Positions 1-7,488 of a stretch of 24,478 nucleotides of DNA are shown one piece after another. The notes under the pieces are model-generated. The model ran no database searches and was not told the origin of the DNA. It saw only the letters and a list, made by a program, of their open reading frames with translations. Origin of the DNA: JAICUY01 sp035708065 (GTDB lineage Bacteria; Chloroflexota; Limnocylindria; QHBO01). Numbering within the stretch: position 1 is the stretch's first letter; the number at the start of each line of letters is the position of its first letter. The DNA is taken from NCBI GenBank assembly GCA_035708065.1, contig DASSTC010000040.1, positions 1 to 24,478 of the forward strand, in the 5' to 3' direction. The translations under genes and the position numbers were made by a program.

Positions 1-1623
1 GTCGTCGGCGTCGACCTCCTCCTTGAGCAGCAGCCTGCCCGATGCCTGCATCTCCTTCAGCCGCTCCTGGCGCTCGTCGAGCTGCTTCTGGAGCTCGACC
101 GATCGGCCGTACTGCAGCTCGGCGACGCGGGCGTAGTCGGCGGCGCGGGTCGCGGCCTCGATCTCGGGGGTCAGGCGCTCGAGCTCCTCGCGCGTCTCGC
201 GGATGCCGGCCACGACCTCCTTCTCGGACTGCCACTGTGCCTTCATCGCGTCGCCGCGCTCGCGCAGGTCGGCGAGCTCCGCCTCCAGCGCCTCCAGGCG
301 TGCCTTCGAGCCGGGATCCTTCTCCTTGCGGAGCGCCTCGCGCTCGATCTCGAGCTGCATCCGGCGGCGCTCCAGCTCGTCGAGCTCGACCGGCATCGAG
401 TCCATCTCCATGCGCAGCCGGCTGGCAGCCTCGTCGACCAGGTCGATCGCCTTGTCGGGCAGGAAGCGCTCGGTGATGTAGCGGTTGCTCAGGACCGCGG
501 CGGCGACCAGCGCGGAATCGGTGATCCGCACCCCGTGGTGCACCTCGTAGCGCTCGCGCAGCCCACGCAGGATGCTGATCGTGTCCTCGACGCTCGGCTG
601 GTCGACGATGATCGGCTGGAATCGCCGCTCGAGCGCCGCGTCCTTCTCGATGTGCTTGCGGTACTCGTCGAGGGTGGTGGCGCCGACCGCGTGGAGCTCG
701 CCACGCGCCAGCATCGGCTTCAGCAGGTTTGCGGCATCCACCGCGCCCTCCGCTGCGCCCGCACCCACGACGGTGTGCAGCTCGTCGATGAACAGGATGA
801 TCTGTCCCTCGGCGGCGGTGACCTCCTTGAGCACCGCCTTGAGGCGCTCCTCGAACTCGCCGCGGTACTTCGCCCCGGCGATGAGGGCGCCCATGTCGAG
901 TGCCACGACGCGCTTGTCGCGCAGGCCCTCGGGCACGTCCCCGCGCACGATCCGCTGGGCCAGGCCCTCGGCGATCGCCGTCTTGCCGACGCCGGGGTCT
1001 CCGATCAGCACCGGGTTGTTCTTCGTCCGCCGGCTCAGCACCTGGATGACGCGGCGGATCTCCTCGTCGCGGCCGATCACCGGGTCCAGGACGCCCTTGC
1101 GCGCCATCTCGGTCAGGTCGCGCCCGTACTTCTCGAGCGCTTCGTAGGTTGCTTCCGGATTCTCACTGGTCACGCGTTGGCTTCCCCTGATTGATGTGAG
1201 CGCCTGCAGGACCGATGACTGGTCGACCCCCAGACCGATGAGCAGGCGTGCCGCCTGGTTCTTCGGCGTCGACTCCAGGATGGCGAGCAGCAGGTGCTCG
1301 GTCGAGACGAACTCGTCGTGCATCCGCTGCGAGATCGGATGCGAGTCCGACAGCACCTTGCGAGCGTCGTTCGATAGCGTCAGCTGGGGCGATGCACCCT
1401 GCATCTTCGGCAGCTTCCCGATCTCGTCGCGCAGTTGCTGTGCCACGTTCGCCGGATCCTGGCCGAGCCGCTCGAGCACGGCCGGCACGACGCCATCGGG
1501 CTGCTCGACCAGGCTGTAGAGCAGGTGGATCGGCTCGAGCTGCGGATTGCCCTCGGCGGTCGCCAGCTCCTGGGCGGCGACGATCGCCTCCTGGGCGCGT
1601 TGGGTGAAACGTTCGGTACGCAT
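1..1623 (-). CDS. clpB: ATP-dependent disaggregase ClpB (N-terminal 541 residues, cut by window edge)
   Basis: ClpB is a hexameric AAA+ chaperone that, with DnaK/DnaJ, pulls polypeptides out of aggregates in the cytoplasm. Translation from the ATG at 1623-1621 stays open to base 1. The Clp N-domain pair of repeats occupies residues 1 to about 145 (start MRTERFTQRAQEAI), followed by the first AAA+ module with Walker A GDPGVGKT near residue 207 and Walker B IILFIDELH. A long charged coiled-coil (the ClpB-specific M-domain) begins near residue 410 and runs to the edge. That M-domain separates it from ClpA and ClpC. The usual length is about 860 residues, so the second AAA+ domain lies outside the window. 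It starts 4 bases after the dnaJ stop, without a strong Shine-Dalgarno sequence, so translational coupling to dnaJ is likely. Confidence 0.96.
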   Translation of the reverse strand, partial: MRTERFTQRAQEAIVAAQELATAEGNPQLEPIHLLYSLVEQPDGVVPAVLERLGQDPANVAQQLRDEIGKLPKMQGASPQLTLSNDARKVLSDSHPISQRMHDEFVSTEHLLLAILESTPKNQAARLLIGLGVDQSSVLQALTSIRGSQRVTSENPEATYEALEKYGRDLTEMARKGVLDPVIGRDEEIRRVIQVLSRRTKNNPVLIGDPGVGKTAIAEGLAQRIVRGDVPEGLRDKRVVALDMGALIAGAKYRGEFEERLKAVLKEVTAAEGQIILFIDELHTVVGAGAAEGAVDAANLLKPMLARGELHAVGATTLDEYRKHIEKDAALERRFQPIIVDQPSVEDTISILRGLRERYEVHHGVRITDSALVAAAVLSNRYITERFLPDKAIDLVDEAASRLRMEMDSMPVELDELERRRMQLEIEREALRKEKDPGSKARLEALEAELADLRERGDAMKAQWQSEKEVVAGIRETREELERLTPEIEAATRAADYARVAELQYGRSVELQKQLDERQERLKEMQASGRLLLKEEVDADD

Positions 1624-1627
1624 CGGT

Positions 1628-2635
1628 CTAGTGCGTCCTCTCGCGCGGATTCGGCTGTGGATGCGCGTCGGCGAACTGCTCGAACGCTTGGCGTCCGGCC
1701 TCGTCGAGCTTCGGGAGCACGACCCGCACGCGGACGAGCAGGTCGCCCTTGTCGATCGGCTTGCCGCGTTTCGGCAGGCCGCGGTTGGCGACACGGATCT
1801 CCTGGCCGTTCTGCGTGTTCGGCCGGATGCGCAGCTTGACGCTGCCGGTCAGCGTCGGCACGCGCACCTCCGCGCCGAGCAGCGCCTCCGACAGCGTCAG
1901 CGGCAGCTCGGTGATGAGGTTCGTGCCGTCCCGCTCGAAACGCGGGTCCGGGTTGATGTGGACGGTGATCACCAGGTCGCCGCCGTCGACGGCGCCCGAC
2001 AGCCGGACCTTCGACCCCTCGCTCACGCCCGCGGGGATCTTCACCTGCAGGCGGCGGCCGTTGACGTTGACCAGCCGCTCGGCGCCGGTCGCCACCTCGG
2101 CGAGCGAGATGTCGGCGGTCGCCTGCGCGGCCGGCTGCTGCCGTCGGCGCGTAGAGGTTCCGCCGCCGCCGAGATTCGACATGTCGACGTACTCGAAGCC
2201 GCCATCGCCGCCGAACGGGCTCGGCCCTGCCGTGCCGCCGCCGGTTGACGCGCGCGCACCGCCGCCAAAAAAGGTGCTGAAGAAGTCGCTGAATCCGCCC
2301 AGATCCTCGGGGCTGACGCGCTGGTAGGTCCAGCGCGTGCCGCCCGGGGCGCCGCCGAACCCGGCCCAGTTGCTGGCCCCGCGACCGGTGAAGTCGCCCG
2401 CCTGCTGATACGCCTGCCAGTTCGCGCCGAGCTCGTCGTACTGCTTGCGCTTCTCCGCATCGGTCAGGACGGCCTGCGCCTCGTTCGCTTCCTTGAAGCG
2501 ACGCTCGGCCTCCTTGTCACCCGGGTTGCGGTCGGGATGCAGCTCGCGGGCGAGCTTGCGGTACGCCTTCTTGATTTCGGCCTGGGTCGCGGTCTTCGGC
2601 ACGCCCAGGACGGCGTAGTAGTCCTTGTATTCCAT
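1628..2635 (-). CDS. cbpA: CbpA-type (class B) DnaJ co-chaperone
   Basis: This 335-residue J-domain protein should stimulate the DnaK ATPase and hand over unfolded substrates. The J-domain occupies residues 5-67, with the HPD motif at 33-35 (ELHPDRNPGD). A Gly/Phe-rich linker spans about residues 75-150, and two beta-rich substrate-binding domains fill the C-terminal half (from TADISLAEVATG onward). The four CxxCxGxG zinc-finger repeats of canonical DnaJ are absent, so this is a class B or CbpA form. No dnaK or grpE lies nearby. The pairing with clpB downstream suggests a disaggregation operon. The ATG at 2635-2633 has only a weak upstream purine stretch. It may be read through from lon or from a promoter in the 260-bp gap upstream. 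The symbol dnaJ would be equally acceptable. Confidence 0.93.
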   Translation of the reverse strand: MEYKDYYAVLGVPKTATQAEIKKAYRKLARELHPDRNPGDKEAERRFKEANEAQAVLTDAEKRKQYDELGANWQAYQQAGDFTGRGASNWAGFGGAPGGTRWTYQRVSPEDLGGFSDFFSTFFGGGARASTGGGTAGPSPFGGDGGFEYVDMSNLGGGGTSTRRRQQPAAQATADISLAEVATGAERLVNVNGRRLQVKIPAGVSEGSKVRLSGAVDGGDLVITVHINPDPRFERDGTNLITELPLTLSEALLGAEVRVPTLTGSVKLRIRPNTQNGQEIRVANRGLPKRGKPIDKGDLLVRVRVVLPKLDEAGRQAFEQFADAHPQPNPRERTH

Positions 2636-2693
2636 GAGTCAGCTCACCAGGCCGATACAGTGGCCGGTCTGGCGACGCGTTGACGCTTCGAGC

Positions 2694-2861
2694 GTGCAAA
2701 TGTCGCCGTGGTGCGCACTAACCGTCTCGCGGACCGTGCGAAGGCTCGCCGCCAGCTCAGCGGAGCCCGAATTCGTGCTCAGCGAGCTCCCGGAAGCAGC
2801 GGGGGTCGGGCGGTGGTCGCCGCCCGACCCGGTTAACGCTCTCAGGAGCGACATTTGCACC
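2694..2861. repeat. Inverted pair of an unfamiliar intergenic motif framing the lon-dnaJ gap
   Basis: The 13-mer GTGCAAATGTCGC occurs on the plus strand at 2694-2706 and, perfectly inverted, at 2849-2861. Ten variable bases after each copy a second conserved block follows (actTAACCG in one copy, gttTAACCG in the other) at the same spacing, so the shared unit is a two-part motif of about 31 nt facing inward from both ends. No clear target-site duplication flanks the pair. It could be the ends of a small non-autonomous element, a pair of operators for dnaJ-clpB, or the base of a long RNA hairpin. No other copy was seen in this window. Confidence 0.55.
2803..2830 (-). terminator. GC-rich hairpin downstream of lon
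   Basis: A perfect 11-bp stem (GGGTCGGGCGG pairing with CCGCCCGACCC) with a 6-base loop lies 65 bases after the lon stop codon. It is stable enough to terminate or attenuate transcription between lon and dnaJ, but no T-tract follows on the minus strand. An RNA-stability or attenuation role is therefore as likely as intrinsic termination. Confidence 0.4.
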
Positions 2862-2895
2862 GTCGGGTGCGTGGCACGGGTCGCCACGCCGGTGC

Positions 2896-5457
2896 TCAAG
2901 CCGGCTGGCCGGCCGGCGGCTGGTCACCGCCGTCCCGCTTCGCCTGCTTCGCCGCCACCGGCACGTCGCCGTTCGCACGCGGCCGTCGCGGCCGGCGCAC
3001 GGCGGTCTTCTGCCGCTGCGCGCGCTCGGCCTTGATGCGGGCCGCCGGGCGCGGCGCATCGATCAGCGCCTCGCCCAGCACCTCGTCCATCGTCTCGACC
3101 GGCACGATGCGCAGCTGCTGCCGCACATCCTCCGGCACGTCGACCAGGTCGCGCTCGTTGCGCTTGGGGATCAGCACGGTCTTCACCCCGGCCAGGTGCG
3201 CGGCCAGCAGCTTCGACTTCAGCCCACCGATCGGCAGCACCCGCCCACGCAGCGTGATCTCGCCGGTCATCGCCAGGTCGCGGCGCACCGGCTTCCCGGT
3301 GAGCAGCGAAGCCATGGCGGTGGCCATCGTCACGCCAGCGCTCGGCCCATCCTTTGGCGTGGCGCCCGCCGGGACGTGGATGTGCAGCGTCTGCTTGTCG
3401 AGGATCGTCGGATCGAGGCCCAGCTGCGCCGTGCGCGAGCGCACGTAGGAGAGGCCTGCTCGCGCCGATTCCTTCATCACGTCGCCGAGCTGGCCGGTCA
3501 GGATGAAGTCGTCCTTACCCTCCATCTTGGTCGCCTCGATCTGCACGATGTCGCCACCCGCATCGGAGACGACCAGCCCGGTGGCCATGCCGATCTCGTC
3601 CTCGGTCTCGAGCTCGCCGTAATCGAAGCGCGCCGGGCCGAGATAGTCCTCGAGCTGGTTGGCCTCGACCGTCACGGTGGTCGACGCATCGTCGGCGACC
3701 CGGCGCGCGACCTTGCGGGCGATGTTCGCCAGCTCGCGCTCCAGGTTCCGGACGCCGGCCTCCTTGGTGAACGCCTGGATCAGGCGCACCAGGGCGGGCT
3801 CGCTGATGACGAGCTGCGCATCGGTCAGGCCATGGTTCTCCAGCACCTTCGGCAGCAGGAATTTCTGCGCGATGCGCAGCTTCTCGAGCTGGGTGTAGCC
3901 GGGCAGCTGGATCATCTCCATCCGGTCGCGCAGCGCCGGCGGGATGGTGTCGAGCATGTTGGCCGTGGCGATGAACAGCACCTTCGACAGGTCGAACGGC
4001 ACCTCCAGGTAGTTGTCCTGGAAGCTGTAGTTCTGCTCCGGGTCGAGCACCTCGAGCAGCGCGCTCGACGGGTCGCCGCGGAAGTCCATGCCGACCTTGT
4101 CGATCTCGTCGAGCATGAACACCGGGTTCGCCGAACCCGCGGTCTTGATCGACTGGATGACACGACCCGGCAGGGCGCCGATGTACGTGCGCCGATGCCC
4201 ACGGATCTCCGCCTCGTCGTGGATGCCGCCCAGGCTCATCCGGACGAACTTCCGGCCCATCGCCTTGGCGATGCTCTTGCCCAGGCTCGTCTTGCCGACG
4301 CCGGGCGGGCCGACGAACAGCAGGATCGGCGAGCGAATCTTCTCGGCGAGCTTGCGCACCGCCATGTATTCGAGGATGCGCTCCTTGGGCTTGTCCAGGC
4401 CGTAGTGGTCGTCGTTGAGGACCTTCTCGGCATCGGTCAGGTTCAGGTCGTCACTGGTGTACTCGCCCCACGGCAGGCTCACCAGCCAGTCGACGTAGGT
4501 GCGGATGACGCCCTGCTCCGGCGACGCGCTGGGGATGCGCGACAGGCGGTCGACTTCCTTGGTGGCCTTCTCCTTGACCTCCGCGGGCATGGCCGACTTC
4601 TCGACGCGCTCGCGCAGTTCGTTGGCCTCCGCCACGGCCGGGTCGTCCTCGCCGAGCTCCTTCTGGATGGCCTTCATCTGCTCGCGCAGGATGTATTCGC
4701 GCTGGGTCTTGTCCATCTCGGACTTGACCTCGGACTGGATGCGGCCTTTCAGCTCGAGGACTTCGATCTGCTTGGCCAGGAAGCCGCTCACCTTGCGCAG
4801 CCGCTCGGCGACGTCGATCGTCTCGAGCAACTCCTGGCGCAGATCGGTGTCCATGTCCGGGCTGTAGGCGACCATGTCGGCCAGCAGCCCGCCGTCGGTG
4901 ATGTTCCGCGCCGCGACCGCCACCTCCGGCGGCACGCTGGCGCCCGAGCTGACGTACGACTCGATCTGCCCCTGGACCGATGCCATCAGGGCCTCGATCT
5001 CGAGTGTCTTGCCCTCGGCCAGATCCTCGACGACCTGGACGCGTGCCTCGAGGTGCGGCTCGGTCTGCAGCACGTCGAGCAGCCGGATGCGGCGCTGTCC
5101 CTGCACGATCGCGCGGATCGTGCCGTCCTGCAGGCGGATGACCTGGGCGATCTTGGCGAGCGTGCCGATCGGGTACAGCTCGTCGATGCTCTCGACCTCT
5201 TCGGTCTCGGCGCTGCGCTGGGTGATGAGCGCGACGGGCTGGTTGTTGCGCACTGCGCGATCGAGGGCCTTGACGCTGCGCTCGCGGCCGACCTGCAGCG
5301 GCACGATCATCTCCGGGAAGATGACGGTGTCGCGCAACGCCACCAGCGGCAGGACCTGGATCTGCTCGACGTCGCGCTCGGGCTCTTCGTTATTGTTGTC
5401 GCGGATCTCGGATGCCACTCTGCTGTCACATTTCCCTTCGGTCGGGGCGGTCGTCAT
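2896..5457 (-). CDS. lon: ATP-dependent protease Lon (LonA)
   Basis: Lon unfolds and degrades damaged and regulatory proteins in the cytoplasm as a homohexamer. Counting from the chosen start (853 residues), an N-terminal LonA substrate-binding domain covers about 35-235. A coiled coil precedes the AAA+ module, which has Walker A GPPGVGKT at about 383-390 and Walker B VFMLDEIDK. The protease domain has the catalytic Ser in KDGPSAG (about 706) and Lys in SKLLAAHLAG (about 749). The tail after about 800 is basic and proline-rich and is not part of the conserved fold. The ATG at 5457 was chosen because GAGGAGG lies 6 bases upstream. An upstream in-frame ATG at 5496 has no such site. The gene overlaps the 3' end of hspR by 32 bp, implying coupled translation. 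A GTG at 5418 is another possible start. Confidence 0.96.
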   Translation of the reverse strand: MTTAPTEGKCDSRVASEIRDNNNEEPERDVEQIQVLPLVALRDTVIFPEMIVPLQVGRERSVKALDRAVRNNQPVALITQRSAETEEVESIDELYPIGTLAKIAQVIRLQDGTIRAIVQGQRRIRLLDVLQTEPHLEARVQVVEDLAEGKTLEIEALMASVQGQIESYVSSGASVPPEVAVAARNITDGGLLADMVAYSPDMDTDLRQELLETIDVAERLRKVSGFLAKQIEVLELKGRIQSEVKSEMDKTQREYILREQMKAIQKELGEDDPAVAEANELRERVEKSAMPAEVKEKATKEVDRLSRIPSASPEQGVIRTYVDWLVSLPWGEYTSDDLNLTDAEKVLNDDHYGLDKPKERILEYMAVRKLAEKIRSPILLFVGPPGVGKTSLGKSIAKAMGRKFVRMSLGGIHDEAEIRGHRRTYIGALPGRVIQSIKTAGSANPVFMLDEIDKVGMDFRGDPSSALLEVLDPEQNYSFQDNYLEVPFDLSKVLFIATANMLDTIPPALRDRMEMIQLPGYTQLEKLRIAQKFLLPKVLENHGLTDAQLVISEPALVRLIQAFTKEAGVRNLERELANIARKVARRVADDASTTVTVEANQLEDYLGPARFDYGELETEDEIGMATGLVVSDAGGDIVQIEATKMEGKDDFILTGQLGDVMKESARAGLSYVRSRTAQLGLDPTILDKQTLHIHVPAGATPKDGPSAGVTMATAMASLLTGKPVRRDLAMTGEITLRGRVLPIGGLKSKLLAAHLAGVKTVLIPKRNERDLVDVPEDVRQQLRIVPVETMDEVLGEALIDAPRPAARIKAERAQRQKTAVRRPRRPRANGDVPVAAKQAKRDGGDQPPAGQPA

Positions 5458-5770
5458 CAACGCCCTCCTCGACGAATCGTTCGACATCGTCGGCATCGAA
5501 CAGGTCGTAGACGCGGATCTTGCCCAGCGCTTCGAGCTGAAGGATCACCTTGACGCCCGCCAGGTTCACCCCCTGGCGTCGGGTCAGGAAGCGGATGATA
5601 CGCACCCGCTGGATATCGGCCTCTGAGTAGAGACGCAGGTTGTTACGTCGCTGTGGACAGAGGAGGCCCTCCTCCTCGTAGATACGGAGCGTGCGTGGGT
5701 GCACGCTGGCGAGCTCCGCGGCAATGCTGATGAAGTAACGCGGCCTGTTCGGATCGCGCAGGGAGCTCAT
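5426..5770 (-). CDS. hspR: HspR-type MerR-family heat-shock repressor
   Basis: HspR binds HAIR inverted repeats and shuts off chaperone and protease genes until stress, often with DnaK as corepressor. The 114-residue product opens with MSSLRDPNRPRYFISIAAEL. It then has the MerR helix-turn-helix and wing (HPRTLRIYEEEGLL ... RLYSEADIQRVRIIRFL), and the family signature of HspR rather than metal-sensing MerR (GVNLAGVKVILQLE). It has no C-terminal effector domain. The ATG at 5770 follows a G-rich stretch (GGGGGGCAG). A longer in-frame reading to 5875 would overlap hsp20 and adds only Arg-rich, non-conserved sequence. The gene sits between hsp20 and lon, and the probable operator is upstream of hsp20, so it likely controls its own operon. 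Confidence 0.92.
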   Translation of the reverse strand: MSSLRDPNRPRYFISIAAELASVHPRTLRIYEEEGLLCPQRRNNLRLYSEADIQRVRIIRFLTRRQGVNLAGVKVILQLEALGKIRVYDLFDADDVERFVEEGVDDDRPDRREM

Positions 5771-5819
5771 CTGCCCCCCGTTGCGCCGGTGCAGGCCGCG
5801 TGCCCCGCCGCGAGGCTCG

Positions 5820-6326
5820 TCACCGGTCCGCGCCGCCATCGGACTCGACCGGCGTGACGCTCTTCGTCGCGCCATCCGGCCGGATCTCGATCTGGCGCGG
5901 CTTGACCTCTTCGGCCTTCGGGATGGTGAGGGTCAGCAGCCCGTCCTGGAAGCTGGCGGTCGCGGCGTCGCCCTTGACGCGGACCGGGAGCTCGAGCTGA
6001 CGGTTGAAGCTGCCGAAGCGACGCTCACGGTAGATGTAGTTGTCACGCTCCACCGACTCGTCGGCCTTCAGCTCGCCACGGATCTGGAGGCTCTGGCCGG
6101 TGATGGTGATGTTGACGTCATCGGCCTTCACGCCGGGGAGGGCCACCGTGACGACGAGGTCGTCAGGCGTCTCGCGCACGTCAAGGGCCGGGCTGAGTGC
6201 GCCCCGATCGCCCGTCAGCGTGCCGAGGCTGGCCGGGCTGACGACCGAATCCTCGAACAGCCGATCCATCGCCTGGCGAAGGGTCAGCATCTCGCGGAAC
6301 GGGTCGAAGCGGGTGAGGTTTGCCAT
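5820..6326 (-). CDS. Small heat-shock protein, Hsp20/alpha-crystallin family
   Basis: This is an ATP-independent holdase that keeps unfolding proteins soluble for refolding by DnaK/ClpB or degradation by Lon. The 168 residues begin MANLTRFDPFREMLTLRQAM, the typical N-terminal arm of bacterial class A Hsp20. An alpha-crystallin domain follows at about 45-145, with GVKADDVNITITGQSLQIRGE and the hallmark GLLTLTIPKAE near its end. The C-terminal IEI (IxI motif) would dock on neighbouring subunits. The ATG at 6326 has AGGAGGA 7 bases upstream. It is the first gene of the hsp20-hspR-lon unit, directly behind a promoter overlapped by a HAIR-like operator. Confidence 0.95.
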   Translation of the reverse strand: MANLTRFDPFREMLTLRQAMDRLFEDSVVSPASLGTLTGDRGALSPALDVRETPDDLVVTVALPGVKADDVNITITGQSLQIRGELKADESVERDNYIYRERRFGSFNRQLELPVRVKGDAATASFQDGLLTLTIPKAEEVKPRQIEIRPDGATKSVTPVESDGGADR

Positions 6327-6371
6327 GGGTGCGTCCTCCTGCGAAAGAGGTGGTTGGTTAACTGTGGCGGC

Positions 6372-6400
6372 ACCATAACCCTTGACAATGCCGTTGTCAA
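6372..6400 (-). promoter_or_regulatory. Sigma-70-type promoter of hsp20-hspR-lon
   Basis: On the minus strand TTGACA (6400-6395) and TATGGT (6377-6372) are separated by exactly 17 bases. Transcription should start near 6365, giving a leader of about 39 nt that contains the AGGAGGA ribosome-binding site of hsp20. The -35 hexamer lies inside the inverted repeat described separately. Confidence 0.8.
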
Positions 6401-6401
6401 G
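6381..6401. promoter_or_regulatory. HAIR-like HspR operator
   Basis: A perfect inverted repeat CTTGACA-N7-TGTCAAG overlaps the -35 box and spacer of the hsp20 promoter. The published HAIR consensus is CTTGAGT-N7-ACTCAAG. The half-site core CTTGA and the 7-base spacing are identical, and the two outer bases of each arm differ. With hspR as the second gene of the same transcript, a negative feedback loop is the natural reading. Confidence 0.82.
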
Positions 6402-6440
6402 AGAGTTGCCAGCGAGTCGGGTTGCGCGCGGCGAGTCTGC

Positions 6441-6638
6441 GGCTTCGGGCCGGCGCGTGGCGACGTCCGAAGCCTTGGCCTGTTGTCAGATCTCAAGGAG
6501 GCTGCGCTTAGGCGCGCTGGCCGCGATGCGAGTTGTCAGTTCGCCAGGGGGCTGCGCTTGAGGGCGCTTTGGGGCGGATCATGGCCCGATTGGGCTCGAG
6601 ATGAGCCGGCGCGCGCGTTGCGGGTCCGCCTAAGCGCA
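6441..6638. repeat. Repeat-rich non-coding stretch between hsp20 promoter and the next gene
   Basis: The 286 bases between the operator and position 6687 show no convincing gene. They contain an 8-bp inverted repeat GGCTTCGG/CCGAAGCC (6441-6448 and 6467-6474) and two imperfect direct repeats of about 40 bp (6482-6520 and 6532-6571) sharing GTTGTCAG and GGCTGCGCTT. A perfect 12-bp inverted repeat TGCGCTTAGGCG/CGCCTAAGCGCA lies at 6503-6514 and 6627-6638. Function is unknown. Folded RNA at the 3' end of the operon, or remnants of a small repeat element, are possible. Confidence 0.5.
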
Positions 6639-6687
6639 GAGAGCTTGCGATTTGGTGCCTAACCGTCGGCAGCGACGGCGACGTGGT

Positions 6688-7488
6688 TCAGCGGCCTGCC
6701 GATGCGATCTGCCAGTGCCGCGCTCCGAGCTCCAGGCCGAAGGGCCCGCGCACCGGCGTGGCGACGAGGTCCAGGCGCAGGATCGTGTCGCGCGCGACCG
6801 GGACCAGCTCAGTGCCGTTGAAGACGAGGAGGACGCTCGTCGGGCGCTGGACGTACTCGACCGATTCGGCGACGGCGGTCGCGCGCGCATCGGTCTGGTC
6901 GGTCAGGCGCAGGCGAACGTCGTGCAGCAGGTTCGACGGCGCCGTGCGGCAGTCGGGGGTCAGCTCGCCGGAGCGGCAGGCGATGGCGAGGTCGTCGAGG
7001 GCGGACCCGGCGGCATCGGTCAGGCCGGGGGCGTCGCTGGTGAGGCTTGACGTCCACGCGGCTTCGCCCGACGCGAGCGAGGGCCATTCGCTGACGAACC
7101 GGTCGAGGACGCTGCCCGGCGACGCCCCGTCGGCGCCGATGAGCCAGAAGCCTGTGCCCCAGATCAGCAGCGGGATGGTCAGCCAGGCGATGGCGGCGGC
7201 CGGCGAACCGCGCGGCGTCGGCGGACGCGCAGCCTGCATCCGCTCGGCGCGGCGGAACGCGACGATCGCCTGGAATGCCCACAGGCCGATGAACAGCGTC
7301 CCGAGCAGGAACGGCACGAGATACCAGGTGGAGTCGGCGAAGGCGACGATGGTGTAGGCCACCACCGCCAGGCCGACGAGCTCCGCTACGAACCAGCCGA
7401 TCGCCGCCGGACGGTCACCGAGGGCGAGCTCGCCGAGGCCCCACGCCAGGATCGAGCGTCGCAGGACCGCGCCGGGCGACGCGGTCAC
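6688..7488 (-). CDS. Hypothetical membrane protein with extracytoplasmic C-terminal domain
   Basis: Function is not recognised. The 266-residue product has two hydrophobic helices near residues 28-50 and 55-77, and a third at about 98-117 (AIAWLTIPLLIWGTGFWLIG). An Arg-rich cytoplasmic-type loop (FRRAERMQAARPPTPRG) lies between helices 2 and 3. The remaining 145 residues are soluble with beta-strand-like patterns (TSVLLVFNGTELVPV) and end without a further helix, so the tail is probably outside the membrane. The N-terminal section resembles the TM2-like helical pairs seen in many small bacterial membrane proteins. The start is GTG at 7488, overlapping the TGA of the upstream trkA-like gene (GTGA), so it is translationally coupled and ends the operon. 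Confidence 0.8.
   Translation of the reverse strand: MTASPGAVLRRSILAWGLGELALGDRPAAIGWFVAELVGLAVVAYTIVAFADSTWYLVPFLLGTLFIGLWAFQAIVAFRRAERMQAARPPTPRGSPAAAIAWLTIPLLIWGTGFWLIGADGASPGSVLDRFVSEWPSLASGEAAWTSSLTSDAPGLTDAAGSALDDLAIACRSGELTPDCRTAPSNLLHDVRLRLTDQTDARATAVAESVEYVQRPTSVLLVFNGTELVPVARDTILRLDLVATPVRGPFGLELGARHWQIASAGR

Noticed and set aside
2636..2895. T-box or other riboswitch upstream of dnaJ
   Set aside because: No specifier loop, T-box consensus or ligand-type core was recognised. The only strong structure is the GC hairpin and the inverted motif.
2639..2899. 86-codon minus-strand frame in the lon-dnaJ gap
   Set aside because: It spans the inverted motif and hairpin, overlaps the lon stop, and has no ribosome-binding site or recognisable domain. 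The structured DNA explains the sequence better.
5458..5496. Upstream lon start at 5496
   Set aside because: No ribosome-binding site precedes it and it lies deeper in hspR. The ATG at 5457 has GAGGAGG at ideal distance.
3196..5553. Long plus-strand reading frame of 785 codons opposite lon
   Set aside because: It is the complement of lon, composed of Leu/Asp/Arg/His-rich sequence typical of antisense frames in GC-rich DNA. lon has full family motifs and a strong ribosome-binding site.
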